Positions 5,059 through 13,827 of a DNA stretch of 14,237 nt are shown here, piece after piece. Below the pieces are notes generated by a model. It was not told the DNA's origin. It made no database searches and saw only the letters and a list, made by a program, of their open reading frames with translations. Numbering within the stretch: position 1 is the stretch's first letter; the number at the start of each line of letters is the position of its first letter. The position numbers and the translations under genes were made by a program. The DNA is from an uncultured Deferribacteraceae bacterium (GTDB lineage Bacteria > Chrysiogenota > Deferribacteres > CAMZNJ01): NCBI GenBank assembly GCA_947313855.1, contig CAMZNS010000040.1, positions 1-14,237 of the forward strand, in the 5' to 3' direction.

Positions 5059-8000
5059 ATGTCTATAAAGGTAAGGGATATATCTAAGAAGTATGGCTTA
5101 GGTGTGAGCCAAGTAATTGATAAGCTTACAGAAGCGGGACACAAAGTCGCTTCCGAAAATGACGCCGTGAAAAAAGCCGATGCTGAAAAACTGTTCGCAT
5201 CTGCCGAATCCTCGAGGGGAGGGCTTATCAGTAAAGCCAGAGAAAGACACAAAAGCTCCGGCGGACTTCGTGGTGCACTGACGCGTAGACCCTCTGCCAT
5301 CACAGCCTCACACAAAGAGATGCTACAACAAAAAAAAGAACTACTCAAAAAACGTAAAGCAACTCTGCGTGGAACAAAAATTAGCAAAACTGAAACGCCC
5401 GAACCTGTTGAAACGTCCGCACCTGTTGAAACACCCGCACCTGTTGAAACACCCGCACCTGTTGAAACGTCCGCACCTGCTGAAACGTCTGCACCTGCTG
5501 AAACGTCCGCACCTGCTAAAGCGTCCGAGCCTGTTGAAGCGTCCGAGCCTGCTAAAGCGTCCGCACCTGCCAAAGCGTCCGAGCCTGCTAAAGCGTCCGC
5601 GGAGCCATCCAAAGCAGCTCCCGCACATGGCATAACACAACTCACCCGCCAACCTGGAAAGGTACAGCGGGTATCCATCAACCCTAGTCTTGCAAAGGCA
5701 CAAGAGGTTCTTAGAGCCTCGGCACCCGTCGTTCGTACCCTTACCCCTGGCAAATTGACCGCACCGAGGGAGGGTGGATACGGGATTACGAACTCCCTAG
5801 GGGTGCGATTGACTACCCCCGCAGACTCACCAAGACCACCACGCGCAACAGGTGGGGTGAACAAACCCTACACACCGCGTACTAGTGGAGGGGGCGACAG
5901 CTCTTCGTCGAGCAGGGATAGGGGCTCAGCACCAAGACCAAACTACAACAGAAACAATACACTTGCCGACGTAATGCCGTCAAGTATTGCCGCTGTTGGC
6001 GAGGAAGCGAAGAAAAGATCGACCGCCCGTGGTGGAACATCCCTCACCAAGAAAAAGAAAACATTTGAAAACCACTCAGCAGAGCTGGCAGCCAAACGAA
6101 AACTGAAAGGCTCCTCCGAAATGTCTCAAAGAGATTGGCAGAGGGGGGTCGAAGAGGGGCTTGAAGTCTTAGACATGGAGAAACAGATCCAGCAAGGCGA
6201 CGGCGTTTCCATAGATAACATTGACACTGCCACAACGACAACTCCTAACAACAACGCACCGTCCTTCCAACGACCCACAGGACAAAGTGCTTTCCCCGCG
6301 AAACGTCGTGGATACCAAGGTAGCTTCGGCAACCGTGGCGGAAGACGTAGAAATACCCGCAAATCCACTGTCAACAGAGTTGTGGTTCGTCCCAAATCCA
6401 TCGACCTTGCTGGAAGCATATCGGTGAGCGATCTTGCACACAAAATGGGTGTAAAAGGTGTCGAACTTGTAGGCAAACTAATGGGCATGGGGATCATGGC
6501 CAATATTAACCAAATAATAGACACCGACGTAGCAATACTTCTAGCAGCTGAGTACGGCATTGAAGTCGCACTCAACGAAGTTACCGAAGAAACACTACTG
6601 CCAACCTTTGAAGACAAACCCGAAGACATGGTCAAACGACCACCCATTGTCACAATTATGGGACACGTTGACCACGGAAAAACCTCCCTCCTAGATACCA
6701 TCCGATCTGCCAACGTAATGGACAAAGAAGCCGGCGGAATTACACAACATATCGGTGCTTACGATGTTGTCAAAAACGGCGAACGTATCACATTCCTAGA
6801 CACACCCGGACACGAAGCCTTTACTGCATTACGTTCACGTGGTGCTAATGTTACCGATATCGTGGTTCTTGTTGTTGCCGCTGATGACGGCATCATGCCA
6901 CAAACTCGCGAAGCCATCGATCACGCCAAAACAGCCGACGTACGACTAATTGTTGCCGTGAACAAAATAGACAAACCAGACGCAAAACCTGAAGTTGTAA
7001 AACAACAACTCGCCGAAATAGGTATCCTGTCAGACGAATGGGGAGGCGAATACCAATTCCAAGACATCTCCGCTAAAGAAAATATCGGTATCGAAGACTT
7101 ACTCGAAAAAATACTCCTCGAAGCAGAGATGCTAGAACTCAAAGGAAACCCAAATCGACCTGCTGAAGGGGTAATCATCGAAAGCCGATTAGATAGACAA
7201 AAAGGGACACTCGCAACTCTACTCGTCAATGCAGGAACTATTCGCAAAGGCGACATAGTTGTGGTTGGACAACAATTCTCAAAAGCAAGATCCATTTTCG
7301 ACCACAAAGGGAAAATTCTACAAGAAGCATCCCTCTCCAAACCTATCGAACTCATGGGACTCTCCGAACCACCAACCTCAGGGGACAAAATTATTGTCGT
7401 TAACGATGAAAAAATCGCCAAAAGTATTGTCGACTTCAGAAGAACAAAAGCTTACGCAATGAACATGAACCGATCAGAAAAACTGTCACTCGAAAACCTG
7501 TTCGCCAAAATCAAAGAAGGGGAACTACAAGAACTCAAAATTATCCTCAAAGCAGACACACAAGGATCCCTCGAAGCCATCAAAGCATCACTACTCAAAC
7601 TCTCCAACGTTGAAGTCAAAGTTGTTATCCTGCACGGTGACGTTGGCGGAATTAACGAATCCGACGTTATACTATCAAACGCATCAAACGCACTACTAAT
7701 AGGATTCAACGTTCGACCAGACGCAAACGCAAAAGCTCTTGCCGATAGAGAAAATATCGGAATGGAACTCTACTCCGTCATCTACCAACTAACAGACGAC
7801 GTCAAAGACGCAATCGAAGGGATGCTTGAACCTGAAAGCAAAGAAGAAGTTGTAGGGGGAATCGAAATACGTGAAGTGTTCAGCGTGCCAAAAATAGGCA
7901 AAGTCGCTGGGTGCTACGTTAACGAAGGACATGTCACAAGAGACAGCAAAGTGCGGATTATACGCGACAACACTGTTATCTACGACGGTGCTCTAGATAC

Positions 8001-8259
8001 TCTCAAACGATTCAAAGACGAAGTCAAAGAGGTGAAAAGCGGTTATGAATGCGGACTGAGCTTCGTAAGGTATCAAGATATTCGCGAAGGAGACAAAATC
8101 GAAGTCTACAAAATCGTGGAACTAAAAAGAACTCTTGCAGACCTAGAAGCGGAAGCACGTATTCAAGCAACTAAAGACGAAGCCGCTGCCAAAGCAAAAC
8201 AAGCTCAAGACGCAAAAGATAACTACGACAACGATAGAGATAGCAAAGGTGACGCATAA
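5059..8259 (+). CDS. infB: Translation initiation factor IF-2
   Basis: IF-2 is the GTPase that delivers initiator tRNA to the ribosome and promotes subunit joining. At 1066 residues it exceeds the 890 of E. coli. In order it has an N-terminal IF2_N helical domain (1-50), a basic linker (60-110), an Ala/Pro hexapeptide repeat (112-183), a long low-complexity basic region rich in Gly, Arg, Ser and Thr, and a second IF2_N domain (about 447-510). The G domain follows with G1 GHVDHGKT (535-542), G2 GGITQHIG (559-566), G3 DTPGH (581-585), G4 NKID (635-638) and G5 SAK (671-673), then the beta-barrel and C-terminal tRNA-binding domains. The last 40 or so residues form an unusual Ala/Lys/Asp-rich charged tail. 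The ribosome site AAGGAAGAGG is 7 nt upstream. The stop codon overlaps the rbfA start by one base (TAATG), implying translational coupling. Confidence 0.98.
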   Translation: MSIKVRDISKKYGLGVSQVIDKLTEAGHKVASENDAVKKADAEKLFASAESSRGGLISKARERHKSSGGLRGALTRRPSAITASHKEMLQQKKELLKKRKATLRGTKISKTETPEPVETSAPVETPAPVETPAPVETSAPAETSAPAETSAPAKASEPVEASEPAKASAPAKASEPAKASAEPSKAAPAHGITQLTRQPGKVQRVSINPSLAKAQEVLRASAPVVRTLTPGKLTAPREGGYGITNSLGVRLTTPADSPRPPRATGGVNKPYTPRTSGGGDSSSSSRDRGSAPRPNYNRNNTLADVMPSSIAAVGEEAKKRSTARGGTSLTKKKKTFENHSAELAAKRKLKGSSEMSQRDWQRGVEEGLEVLDMEKQIQQGDGVSIDNIDTATTTTPNNNAPSFQRPTGQSAFPAKRRGYQGSFGNRGGRRRNTRKSTVNRVVVRPKSIDLAGSISVSDLAHKMGVKGVELVGKLMGMGIMANINQIIDTDVAILLAAEYGIEVALNEVTEETLLPTFEDKPEDMVKRPPIVTIMGHVDHGKTSLLDTIRSANVMDKEAGGITQHIGAYDVVKNGERITFLDTPGHEAFTALRSRGANVTDIVVLVVAADDGIMPQTREAIDHAKTADVRLIVAVNKIDKPDAKPEVVKQQLAEIGILSDEWGGEYQFQDISAKENIGIEDLLEKILLEAEMLELKGNPNRPAEGVIIESRLDRQKGTLATLLVNAGTIRKGDIVVVGQQFSKARSIFDHKGKILQEASLSKPIELMGLSEPPTSGDKIIVVNDEKIAKSIVDFRRTKAYAMNMNRSEKLSLENLFAKIKEGELQELKIILKADTQGSLEAIKASLLKLSNVEVKVVILHGDVGGINESDVILSNASNALLIGFNVRPDANAKALADRENIGMELYSVIYQLTDDVKDAIEGMLEPESKEEVVGGIEIREVFSVPKIGKVAGCYVNEGHVTRDSKVRIIRDNTVIYDGALDTLKRFKDEVKEVKSGYECGLSFVRYQDIREGDKIEVYKIVELKRTLADLEAEARIQATKDEAAAKAKQAQDAKDNYDNDRDSKGDA
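5392..5607 (+). repeat. 18-bp in-frame repeat encoding 12 Ala/Pro hexapeptides in IF-2
   Basis: Twelve consecutive 18-bp units encode hexapeptides of the type [12 protein letters not shown] in the first seven (residues 112-153) and [12 protein letters not shown] in the rest. The charged residue thus switches from Glu to mostly Lys halfway along. Units are highly similar in DNA, indicating expansion. The region is probably an extended linker between N-terminal domains. Confidence 0.85.
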
Positions 8260-8678
8260 TGGCTGTTGACAGGATGCTGAAAGTGGACTCCGTTTTGAAA
8301 AATGAAATATCGTCCATCATGCAAACAAACCTAAACGACCCACGACTCAATGGCGTTGTCATCACAGCGGTAAGAACATCTCGTGACCTCTCCCTTGCCA
8401 AAGTGTACTTTATTGTCTACAGCAACAAAAGCCCGCAACTCGTGAAAGGTGCTCTGGAATCATCCATCGGACACATTCGAAGTACACTAAATGCAACGTT
8501 GAAAATGAAACGTATACCCAAACTCGAATTCTACCACGACGATACCATCGAACAGGGGAACCGTATCGAAGAACTACTACGTGAGATCGGTCGCAGTTCC
8601 CCAAATAATGGTGATGATGCCGGTGCTAACCCCGGTGCTGATGCCGGTGCCGATAATCAACACAGTCGCGGGAACTAA
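8259..8678 (+). CDS. rbfA: 30S ribosome-binding factor RbfA
   Basis: RbfA binds immature 30S subunits and assists 16S rRNA 5'-end maturation. The 139-residue product has the family pattern: NDPRLNGVVITAVRTSRDLS (26-45), the AKVYFIVY strand, and RIPKLEFYHDDTIEQGNRIEEL toward residue 106, within a KH-like fold. The last 25 residues are a low-complexity Gly/Ala/Asp tail (GANPGADAGAD) from a short DNA repeat and are probably disordered. Its ATG shares a base with the infB stop codon (TAATG), with AAAGGTGA just upstream as the ribosome site. truB starts 9 nt after it. The ylxP and nrnA genes often found around rbfA are missing. Confidence 0.95.
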   Translation: MAVDRMLKVDSVLKNEISSIMQTNLNDPRLNGVVITAVRTSRDLSLAKVYFIVYSNKSPQLVKGALESSIGHIRSTLNATLKMKRIPKLEFYHDDTIEQGNRIEELLREIGRSSPNNGDDAGANPGADAGADNQHSRGN

Positions 8679-8687
8679 CTTGCACAT

Positions 8688-9665
8688 ATGAAAAATATTA
8701 ACGGCTTCATCAACATACACAAACCTGCAGGTATTAGCTCTAGCGATTGCGTTGTTGCTGTGCGTAAAATACTGGGGATAAAAAAGTGCGGGCACCTAGG
8801 TACACTTGATCCCATTGCTAGTGGATGCTTGCCCATGGCTGTCGGTGGGGCAACGCGTCTCATCGAATACTTTGCTCACTCCAAAAACGGCTACACATGC
8901 ACCATGGAATTTGGGCGTACCTCCGTGAGCTTCGATACCGAAACCGAACCCACTATTCTGCCTAACCCTCGAAAAATACACGAACAAGAACTCACCAACC
9001 TACTTGAAACCCTTGTTGGAGACTTTAGCCTCACGGTGCCTGCTTATTCTGCAAAGAAGATAGACGGACAGAGGGCTTACAAACTTGCCCGTGAAGGCAA
9101 AATCGAGGACGCTGGCGAAGCTGTCATGCACCTCTATGGAGTCTCACTGGAGCGGTTCGAATACCCTGAAGCTGTAATAAATATTCTTGGCGGGAAGGGC
9201 GTTTACGCTCGTAGCGTTGCCAATCATATCGGAAAAGAGCTTGGTAGCGGGGCTGTAATGTCTGACCTTGTTCGAACGCGTAAGGGGAAATTTACACTGG
9301 AGAATGCTGTTACCCTTGACGAACTCAAGGTGTATGCTAGCTCGAATAGTCGCGAGTTTTTACTCAACCCTGCCGACCTCTTGGATAACCCCCGACTGAC
9401 AATTCGCGATGAGCATATTGTTGGTATTTCGAGGGGGATTTCGCCAAATCTGAGTTGGTTTAGCTCCCCGCATGAGCTTCAGTCTGAGGTTATTACAGAA
9501 ATTAGTCGTCGCCAAAAGGGTAGCGTTGACGAAAGTGTACAACCCGCTAATGTTGTGTTTCTCGTATCGGAGAGTGGCGACCTACTCGCATCGGCAACGA
9601 TGGCGACGGCACCCAACGCCCACACCCCTGTTAAAATTAGAAAAGTTTTCGCACCTCAATCTTAG
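8688..9665 (+). CDS. truB: tRNA pseudouridine-55 synthase TruB
   Basis: TruB isomerises U55 in the T-loop of tRNAs to pseudouridine. The 325-residue protein carries the catalytic motif HLGTLDP with nucleophilic Asp41, the N-terminal HKPAGISSSD (11-20), Tyr69 of GYTC, the PAYSAKKIDGQRAYKLAREG block (118-137), and GVYARS (171-176) with Tyr173 and Arg175 of the active site. Residues from about 225 onward form a divergent C-terminal PUA-like domain with a Ser/Gln-rich insertion around 258-286. No good ribosome site precedes the ATG; it lies 9 nt after the rbfA stop codon, so coupling to rbfA is likely. The rpsO gene that often follows truB is absent. A tandem repeat starts at the stop codon. Confidence 0.96.
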   Translation: MKNINGFINIHKPAGISSSDCVVAVRKILGIKKCGHLGTLDPIASGCLPMAVGGATRLIEYFAHSKNGYTCTMEFGRTSVSFDTETEPTILPNPRKIHEQELTNLLETLVGDFSLTVPAYSAKKIDGQRAYKLAREGKIEDAGEAVMHLYGVSLERFEYPEAVINILGGKGVYARSVANHIGKELGSGAVMSDLVRTRKGKFTLENAVTLDELKVYASSNSREFLLNPADLLDNPRLTIRDEHIVGISRGISPNLSWFSSPHELQSEVITEISRRQKGSVDESVQPANVVFLVSESGDLLASATMATAPNAHTPVKIRKVFAPQS

Positions 9666-9714
9666 ACACACGCAGACACACGCAGACACACGCAGGCACA
9701 CGCAGACACACGCA
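9665..9714 (+). repeat. 10-bp tandem repeat, 5 copies, after truB
   Basis: Five contiguous copies of GACACACGCA begin on the last base of the truB stop codon; the fourth copy reads GGCACACGCA. The 10-bp period is close to one helical turn. No terminator-like hairpin with a T-tract was seen between truB and the next gene. The rest of the gap (9715-9833) shows no other structure apart from the AAGG ribosome site of the downstream gene and a very weak promoter-like pair (TTGTTT 9755, TAAACT 9778). Confidence 0.85.
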
Positions 9715-9833
9715 GTTATGCGGTACTGTTTCACAACATTGGAGCCGAACGCCCTTGTTTTGTCCCGCCATATTCTGTAAACTAAGGGTGCCACAACGAC
9801 CACATCTGTCTTTGTGCACTGGAAGGTTTTAAT

Positions 9834-11186
9834 ATGAAAGTGCTTGTGATTGACGACAATATGACCATTTGCCTGACACTAAAAGATATCCTCATGGATG
9901 AAGGGTATGACGATGTATCGTACGTGAATACGGTGTCGGACGCAATGTCTATCCTGAAACAACACCGATACGACTTAATCTTCCTGGATATTTGGTTGCC
10001 CGATGGTGACGGTATCGATGTGCTCAGTGTCATCGCCGAAAAATACCCCCTCACCGATGTTGTTATGATTACTGGGCATGGTAGTGTGGAGCACGCGGTC
10101 AAATCCATCAAAATCGGTGCCTTCGATTTCCTCGAAAAACCGTTCTCGCTGGACAGAATAACCATACTACTAAAACACATTCGAAACAATATGGATCTTC
10201 GATCACGTGTAGAATCCTACCGTCAGTCTGAGCTGAGAAAGTACCGAATAGTCGGAGACAGCTTTGAAACAGCACAACTACTCGCACAAATAGGGAAAGT
10301 TGCACCAACACTGGCATGGTGCCTAATACTAGGAGAGAACGGAACGGGCAAGGAACACGTATCGCACCTCATTCACCTAAACAGCACCATCGCAGACGCT
10401 GATTTTGTGGAGGTAAACTGTGCCGCCATTCCCAAAGAACTCATCGAAAGCGAATTCTTTGGGCACGAAAAAGGAGCATTCACAGGGGCAGATAAACGCA
10501 AAATAGGGAAGCTGGAACTCGCAAACGGAGGAACACTATTCCTAGACGAAATCGGGGACATGGGACTAGACACACAAGCAAAACTACTGCGTGCACTGGA
10601 AAACAAAAGCTTCTACCGCGTTGGAGGAACTGAAAAAATACACAGCGAATTCCGACTCATTTGTGCCACAAACAAAAATCTGGAAAAAGAGATTGAAGAG
10701 GGACGATTCCGAGAAGACCTCTACTACCGAATAAAAGTCATACCAATTAACGTGCTACCGCTAAGGGAAAGAATAGACGACATGGACCGACTCATCGAAC
10801 TATTCATCACAGATAGCTGCAACAAATACGGACTCACAGAAAAACAAATCGAAGCCGAAGCCGTTGAACTACTAAAAAGCTACACCTGGCCAGGGAATAT
10901 TCGTGAACTCAAAAAAACGGTGGAGAGGATGGCCATACTCTCGGACGACCAAACTCTAACCAAAAACGATATACCACCAGATATTCACGGAAACAAAGTG
11001 AGCATCGGAACAACAATCGAAGGGAACGAACCTCTTAACCATGCAAAAAAAATCTTCGAAAAAAAATACATCACAATGGCACTAGAAAAAAACGGCGGAA
11101 ATATCTCCAAAACAGCGGAAACTCTAGGAATTGCACGGACCTATCTACACAAAAAAATTAAAGACTTCGAAATAAATATCACCTAA
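9834..11186 (+). CDS. Sigma-54-dependent response regulator, NtrC/NtrX family
   Basis: This is a cytoplasmic two-component regulator that, once phosphorylated, hydrolyses ATP to open sigma-54 promoters. The 450-residue product has a receiver domain (1-120) with acidic pocket Asp7/Asp8, phospho-acceptor Asp52, Thr80 and Lys102. The AAA+ domain (about 138-370) carries Walker A GENGTGKE (167-174), the sigma-54 contact loop GAFTGA (214-219), Walker B GGTLFLDE (232-239) and an RFREDLYYR block (291-299). A Fis-type helix-turn-helix ends the protein (about 415-447). The linker and DNA-binding segment (PLNHAKKIFEKKYI, then GGNISKTAETLGIARTYLHK) look more like NtrX than NtrC, which is a family-level judgement. 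AAGG lies 7 nt upstream of the start. No histidine kinase is in the window. lysC follows after 36 bp and may be co-transcribed. Confidence 0.93.
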   Translation: MKVLVIDDNMTICLTLKDILMDEGYDDVSYVNTVSDAMSILKQHRYDLIFLDIWLPDGDGIDVLSVIAEKYPLTDVVMITGHGSVEHAVKSIKIGAFDFLEKPFSLDRITILLKHIRNNMDLRSRVESYRQSELRKYRIVGDSFETAQLLAQIGKVAPTLAWCLILGENGTGKEHVSHLIHLNSTIADADFVEVNCAAIPKELIESEFFGHEKGAFTGADKRKIGKLELANGGTLFLDEIGDMGLDTQAKLLRALENKSFYRVGGTEKIHSEFRLICATNKNLEKEIEEGRFREDLYYRIKVIPINVLPLRERIDDMDRLIELFITDSCNKYGLTEKQIEAEAVELLKSYTWPGNIRELKKTVERMAILSDDQTLTKNDIPPDIHGNKVSIGTTIEGNEPLNHAKKIFEKKYITMALEKNGGNISKTAETLGIARTYLHKKIKDFEINIT

Positions 11187-11222
11187 AACAACAAAACATG
11201 AACACAACAGGAGCAACCATAT

Positions 11223-12473
11223 ATGGGGAGTATTCTACAAAAAAATATTGTGGTTATGAAATTCGGAGGCACAAGCGTCGCAAATATCGAAGCCATGCAA
11301 AATGTAGCAAATATCGTCGCTAGATACACTCACAAAGGTATAAACGCTGTCGTAATCGTTTCAGCAATGGCCGGACACACAAACAAACTCGCTGAACTAT
11401 GGAAACAAATCTCCTGGCAAACCAACTCAAGAGAATACGACAAACTCATGGCAACAGGTGAAATAATCACGGCAACACTAATCACCGAAATACTCAAAAA
11501 TAAAGGACTAAATGCAAAATCATTCTCAGGAATGGAAGCAGGAATAGCAACAAACAAAAAACACGGGAACGCCGAAATAATACAACTAGACCCAACAAAT
11601 ATACGTAAACAACTCAGCGAAAGGGGAAGTGTCGCCGTTGTAGCAGGCTTCCAAGGATTCATACGAAACTCTGGAGACACCACAACGCTAGGACGAGGGG
11701 GAAGCGATACATCGGCCGTTGCAATGGCAAAAGCACTCAAACTAAACAAATGTATCATCTTCACAGACGTGGACGGAGTCTACGGTGTGGACCCAAACAT
11801 ACACCCAGAAGCAAAACGAATACCTCTAATCAGCCATGTCGAAATGCTAGAATTCGCAAAAGCAGGGGCAAAAGTTCTACATGAAAAATCCGTCGAAACA
11901 GCACGAAAGGGGAACATCGACATACACGTGCTATCAACAAATGAAACAATCAACAACAACAACTCCAATGAACAAGGAACAGTCGTAACATCAAACCAAT
12001 ACAAAATATACGACCGCAAATCGAAAGTTGTCGGTGTTGCCGTAGGGGAAAACTACAACCGATGTATGCTAAAACTACGGGGAGCTGACAAAAATATTAC
12101 CGACATACTGAAAGAAAACCTGAAAGGGAACTTGATACTAGGCGATGATGAAATAATCTTCAATATCTACAAAAATGAGGACGAAAAAATATCGGAAATA
12201 CTCAATAGTTACGCAAGCAAAACAGCTATCACCATGGACAAAAATCTGAGCAAGGTGACAATCATTGGCAACTTCGCACACCACCAAGACGCACACCTCG
12301 TAACTCCCGCGGGGGGGGTGGTGGCACAGGCTCAGAGTGTCCTACGTAGCAACGCCATTGACCACACTGTGGAAACCATATCCGAAAGCTGTATTATTAT
12401 CGCAGTAGACAGTAACTACAAGGAGCTGGCAGCACGAGTGATGTACACCGAACTAGTTGCAAACGCTAACTGA
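11223..12473 (+). CDS. lysC: Aspartate kinase with divergent ACT regulatory region
   Basis: Aspartate kinase phosphorylates L-aspartate, the first step toward lysine, diaminopimelate, threonine and methionine. The catalytic domain (1-245) is well conserved: KFGGTSV (13-19), ATGE (77-80), SGMEAGIAT (102-110), TTLGRGGSDTSA (154-165) and TDVDGVYGVDP (181-191). An Asn-rich linker (NNNNSN) sits at 244-249. The C-terminal part (about 258-416) has the spacing of two ACT domains but is divergent. The first lacks the usual Gly-containing ligand turn, and the second has an extra segment (FAHHQDAHLV, 351-360) where other enzymes are compact. Feedback control by lysine or threonine may be altered. An uninterrupted run of eight G (12311-12318) encodes part of the second ACT domain. 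AGGAG is 9 nt upstream of the start. Confidence 0.94.
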   Translation: MGSILQKNIVVMKFGGTSVANIEAMQNVANIVARYTHKGINAVVIVSAMAGHTNKLAELWKQISWQTNSREYDKLMATGEIITATLITEILKNKGLNAKSFSGMEAGIATNKKHGNAEIIQLDPTNIRKQLSERGSVAVVAGFQGFIRNSGDTTTLGRGGSDTSAVAMAKALKLNKCIIFTDVDGVYGVDPNIHPEAKRIPLISHVEMLEFAKAGAKVLHEKSVETARKGNIDIHVLSTNETINNNNSNEQGTVVTSNQYKIYDRKSKVVGVAVGENYNRCMLKLRGADKNITDILKENLKGNLILGDDEIIFNIYKNEDEKISEILNSYASKTAITMDKNLSKVTIIGNFAHHQDAHLVTPAGGVVAQAQSVLRSNAIDHTVETISESCIIIAVDSNYKELAARVMYTELVANAN

Positions 12474-12497
12474 CCCGACGCAATTGCCGACACATGT

Positions 12498-12565
12498 CGA
12501 CACGTCACACACGCCGGCACGTCACACACGCCGACACGTCACACACGCCGGCACGCCAGCACGCA
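12498..12565. repeat. 17-bp tandem repeat, 3-4 copies, between convergent lysC and glycosyltransferase genes
   Basis: Units CGRCACGTCACACACGC lie at 12498-12514, 12515-12531 and 12532-12548, alternating A, G, A at the third base, with a degenerate fourth copy at 12549-12565. The palindrome CCCTAGGG follows (12569-12576), three bases before the opposite-strand stop codon. No T-tract hairpin was found for either gene, so no intrinsic terminator can be assigned in this convergent gap. Confidence 0.85.
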
Positions 12566-12579
12566 CAACCCTAGGGGTG

Positions 12580-13827
12580 CTACCGCTTACGCTTGTACAT
12601 GGATGCTTCGACGTAGTCATTCATCTTGATGCGTTTGGGGGTGATGGCTATTTCGCGATACACTGCGGATAGGGGACGAATAAGACTGTTGCCCGCCAAT
12701 CGTGTGTAAATGGCGTACGACCGACGCAGGCTCTTATCGGCAATAGGGTACAGGTTGTAGATGGCATCAGCCGTTCCTATGTTGTGGATTCGGTTTTTGG
12801 CGATAATACTTAAAGCACGGTAGTGCCAGTAACGGGAGCCGTGGGTATCAGCCTGTAGGTATGACCGAACAGTATTGATGCTATGCGGGTGTTGAGATTC
12901 GAACGCTGTAATGCTTTGCAGTATGTGGGTCGGATCCTCCCCTTGGCGAGTCATATTTGTGAAAATGTCACTATTGTACTTTGCATAGATATGGGAGTAC
13001 GAGGTGAGTGCTTTGCTGAGGTTGCGAGGCTTGTGCCCTGTACCCTTATGGCTATCATCGTCATTGCTATGGCTGTTGTGGGCATCCGTGAGCATGGTAA
13101 TCATACTGAGTATTGCATTGGATGTTTCAAGGTATTTCTCTATGGAGTTCATGGTTGTCATGATCGAGCCTTCACGTGTGCGGTAAGCATAAAGGATATC
13201 AGGGATAACAACCACTTTATTTACATGCAAGAGGACTTCAAGTGAATACAGTGCATCTTCAACAATGCCTGTCGTAAATATGATGTTGTTGTCAAGGAGC
13301 AGACTAGACTTAAATATTTTAGTGCAAACGCTGGGATGTCCAAGTGGAGTATGGGGGTACTGAAACGACTCCATGATCTCGTTACCAACGTACTCATCAT
13401 ACTCTGGCACACGGTGTAATGGCTTTAGTCGACCATCTATTAGCTCTTGGAATTGACACTGCACCATGCAGGCATCGGTTTTCTCCATGGCGTCCACCAT
13501 AATCTGCAAGGCATTAAGTGTGTGGTAGTAGTCGTCAGAATCAGTGAAGGTAATGTATTTGCCCGAAGCAACAGCCAGACCCGTATTGCGAGTAAGCCCT
13601 AGCCCTTGGTTGATATCATGCTCCAAAACCTTGATGCGGGCATCTTTGGCAGCATACTTATGCACTACCGATAGGGAGCCGTCAGTGGATTTATCGTCGA
13701 TAACAATTAATTCAAAATCGATAAATGTTTGGTCGAGGATGCTCTGGAGACACTCCCCAACATACGCCTCAACGTTGTAAACGGGTACGATTATGCTGAG
13801 GGTAACGGGGTGCTTTTTGTGGTTCAT
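12580..13827 (-). CDS. Family 2 glycosyltransferase
   Basis: The protein probably transfers a sugar from a nucleotide-sugar donor during surface polysaccharide or glycan synthesis. The N-terminal GT-A domain (about 8-225) shows the family-2 pattern: SIIVPVYNVEAYVGECLQSI (11-30), IDDKSTDGS (43-51), the LTRNTGL motif (78-84), the metal-binding DSD of TDSDDY (95-100), and the VEDALYSLEVLL block (189-200) with the acidic pair that usually holds the catalytic base. Residues about 246-268 are a His/Ser/Asp-rich insertion. The C-terminal 85 residues match those of the upstream gene product (GSRYWHYRALSIIAKNRI, then ITPKRIK), marking a shared non-catalytic module. Its ATG overlaps the upstream stop codon (ATGA), with CAGGAG about 11 nt before it. 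The acceptor and donor cannot be told from sequence. Confidence 0.9.
   Translation of the reverse strand: MNHKKHPVTLSIIVPVYNVEAYVGECLQSILDQTFIDFELIVIDDKSTDGSLSVVHKYAAKDARIKVLEHDINQGLGLTRNTGLAVASGKYITFTDSDDYYHTLNALQIMVDAMEKTDACMVQCQFQELIDGRLKPLHRVPEYDEYVGNEIMESFQYPHTPLGHPSVCTKIFKSSLLLDNNIIFTTGIVEDALYSLEVLLHVNKVVVIPDILYAYRTREGSIMTTMNSIEKYLETSNAILSMITMLTDAHNSHSNDDDSHKGTGHKPRNLSKALTSYSHIYAKYNSDIFTNMTRQGEDPTHILQSITAFESQHPHSINTVRSYLQADTHGSRYWHYRALSIIAKNRIHNIGTADAIYNLYPIADKSLRRSYAIYTRLAGNSLIRPLSAVYREIAITPKRIKMNDYVEASMYKRKR

Noticed and set aside
5007-5864. 285-residue minus-strand ORF opposite the infB linker
   Set aside because: It is antisense to the 18-bp hexapeptide repeat and to conserved IF-2 sequence, with no family features.
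12457-12672. 71-residue plus-strand ORF overlapping the lysC end and the glycosyltransferase
   Set aside because: It translates the 17-bp repeat, then runs antisense to the conserved glycosyltransferase C-terminus.
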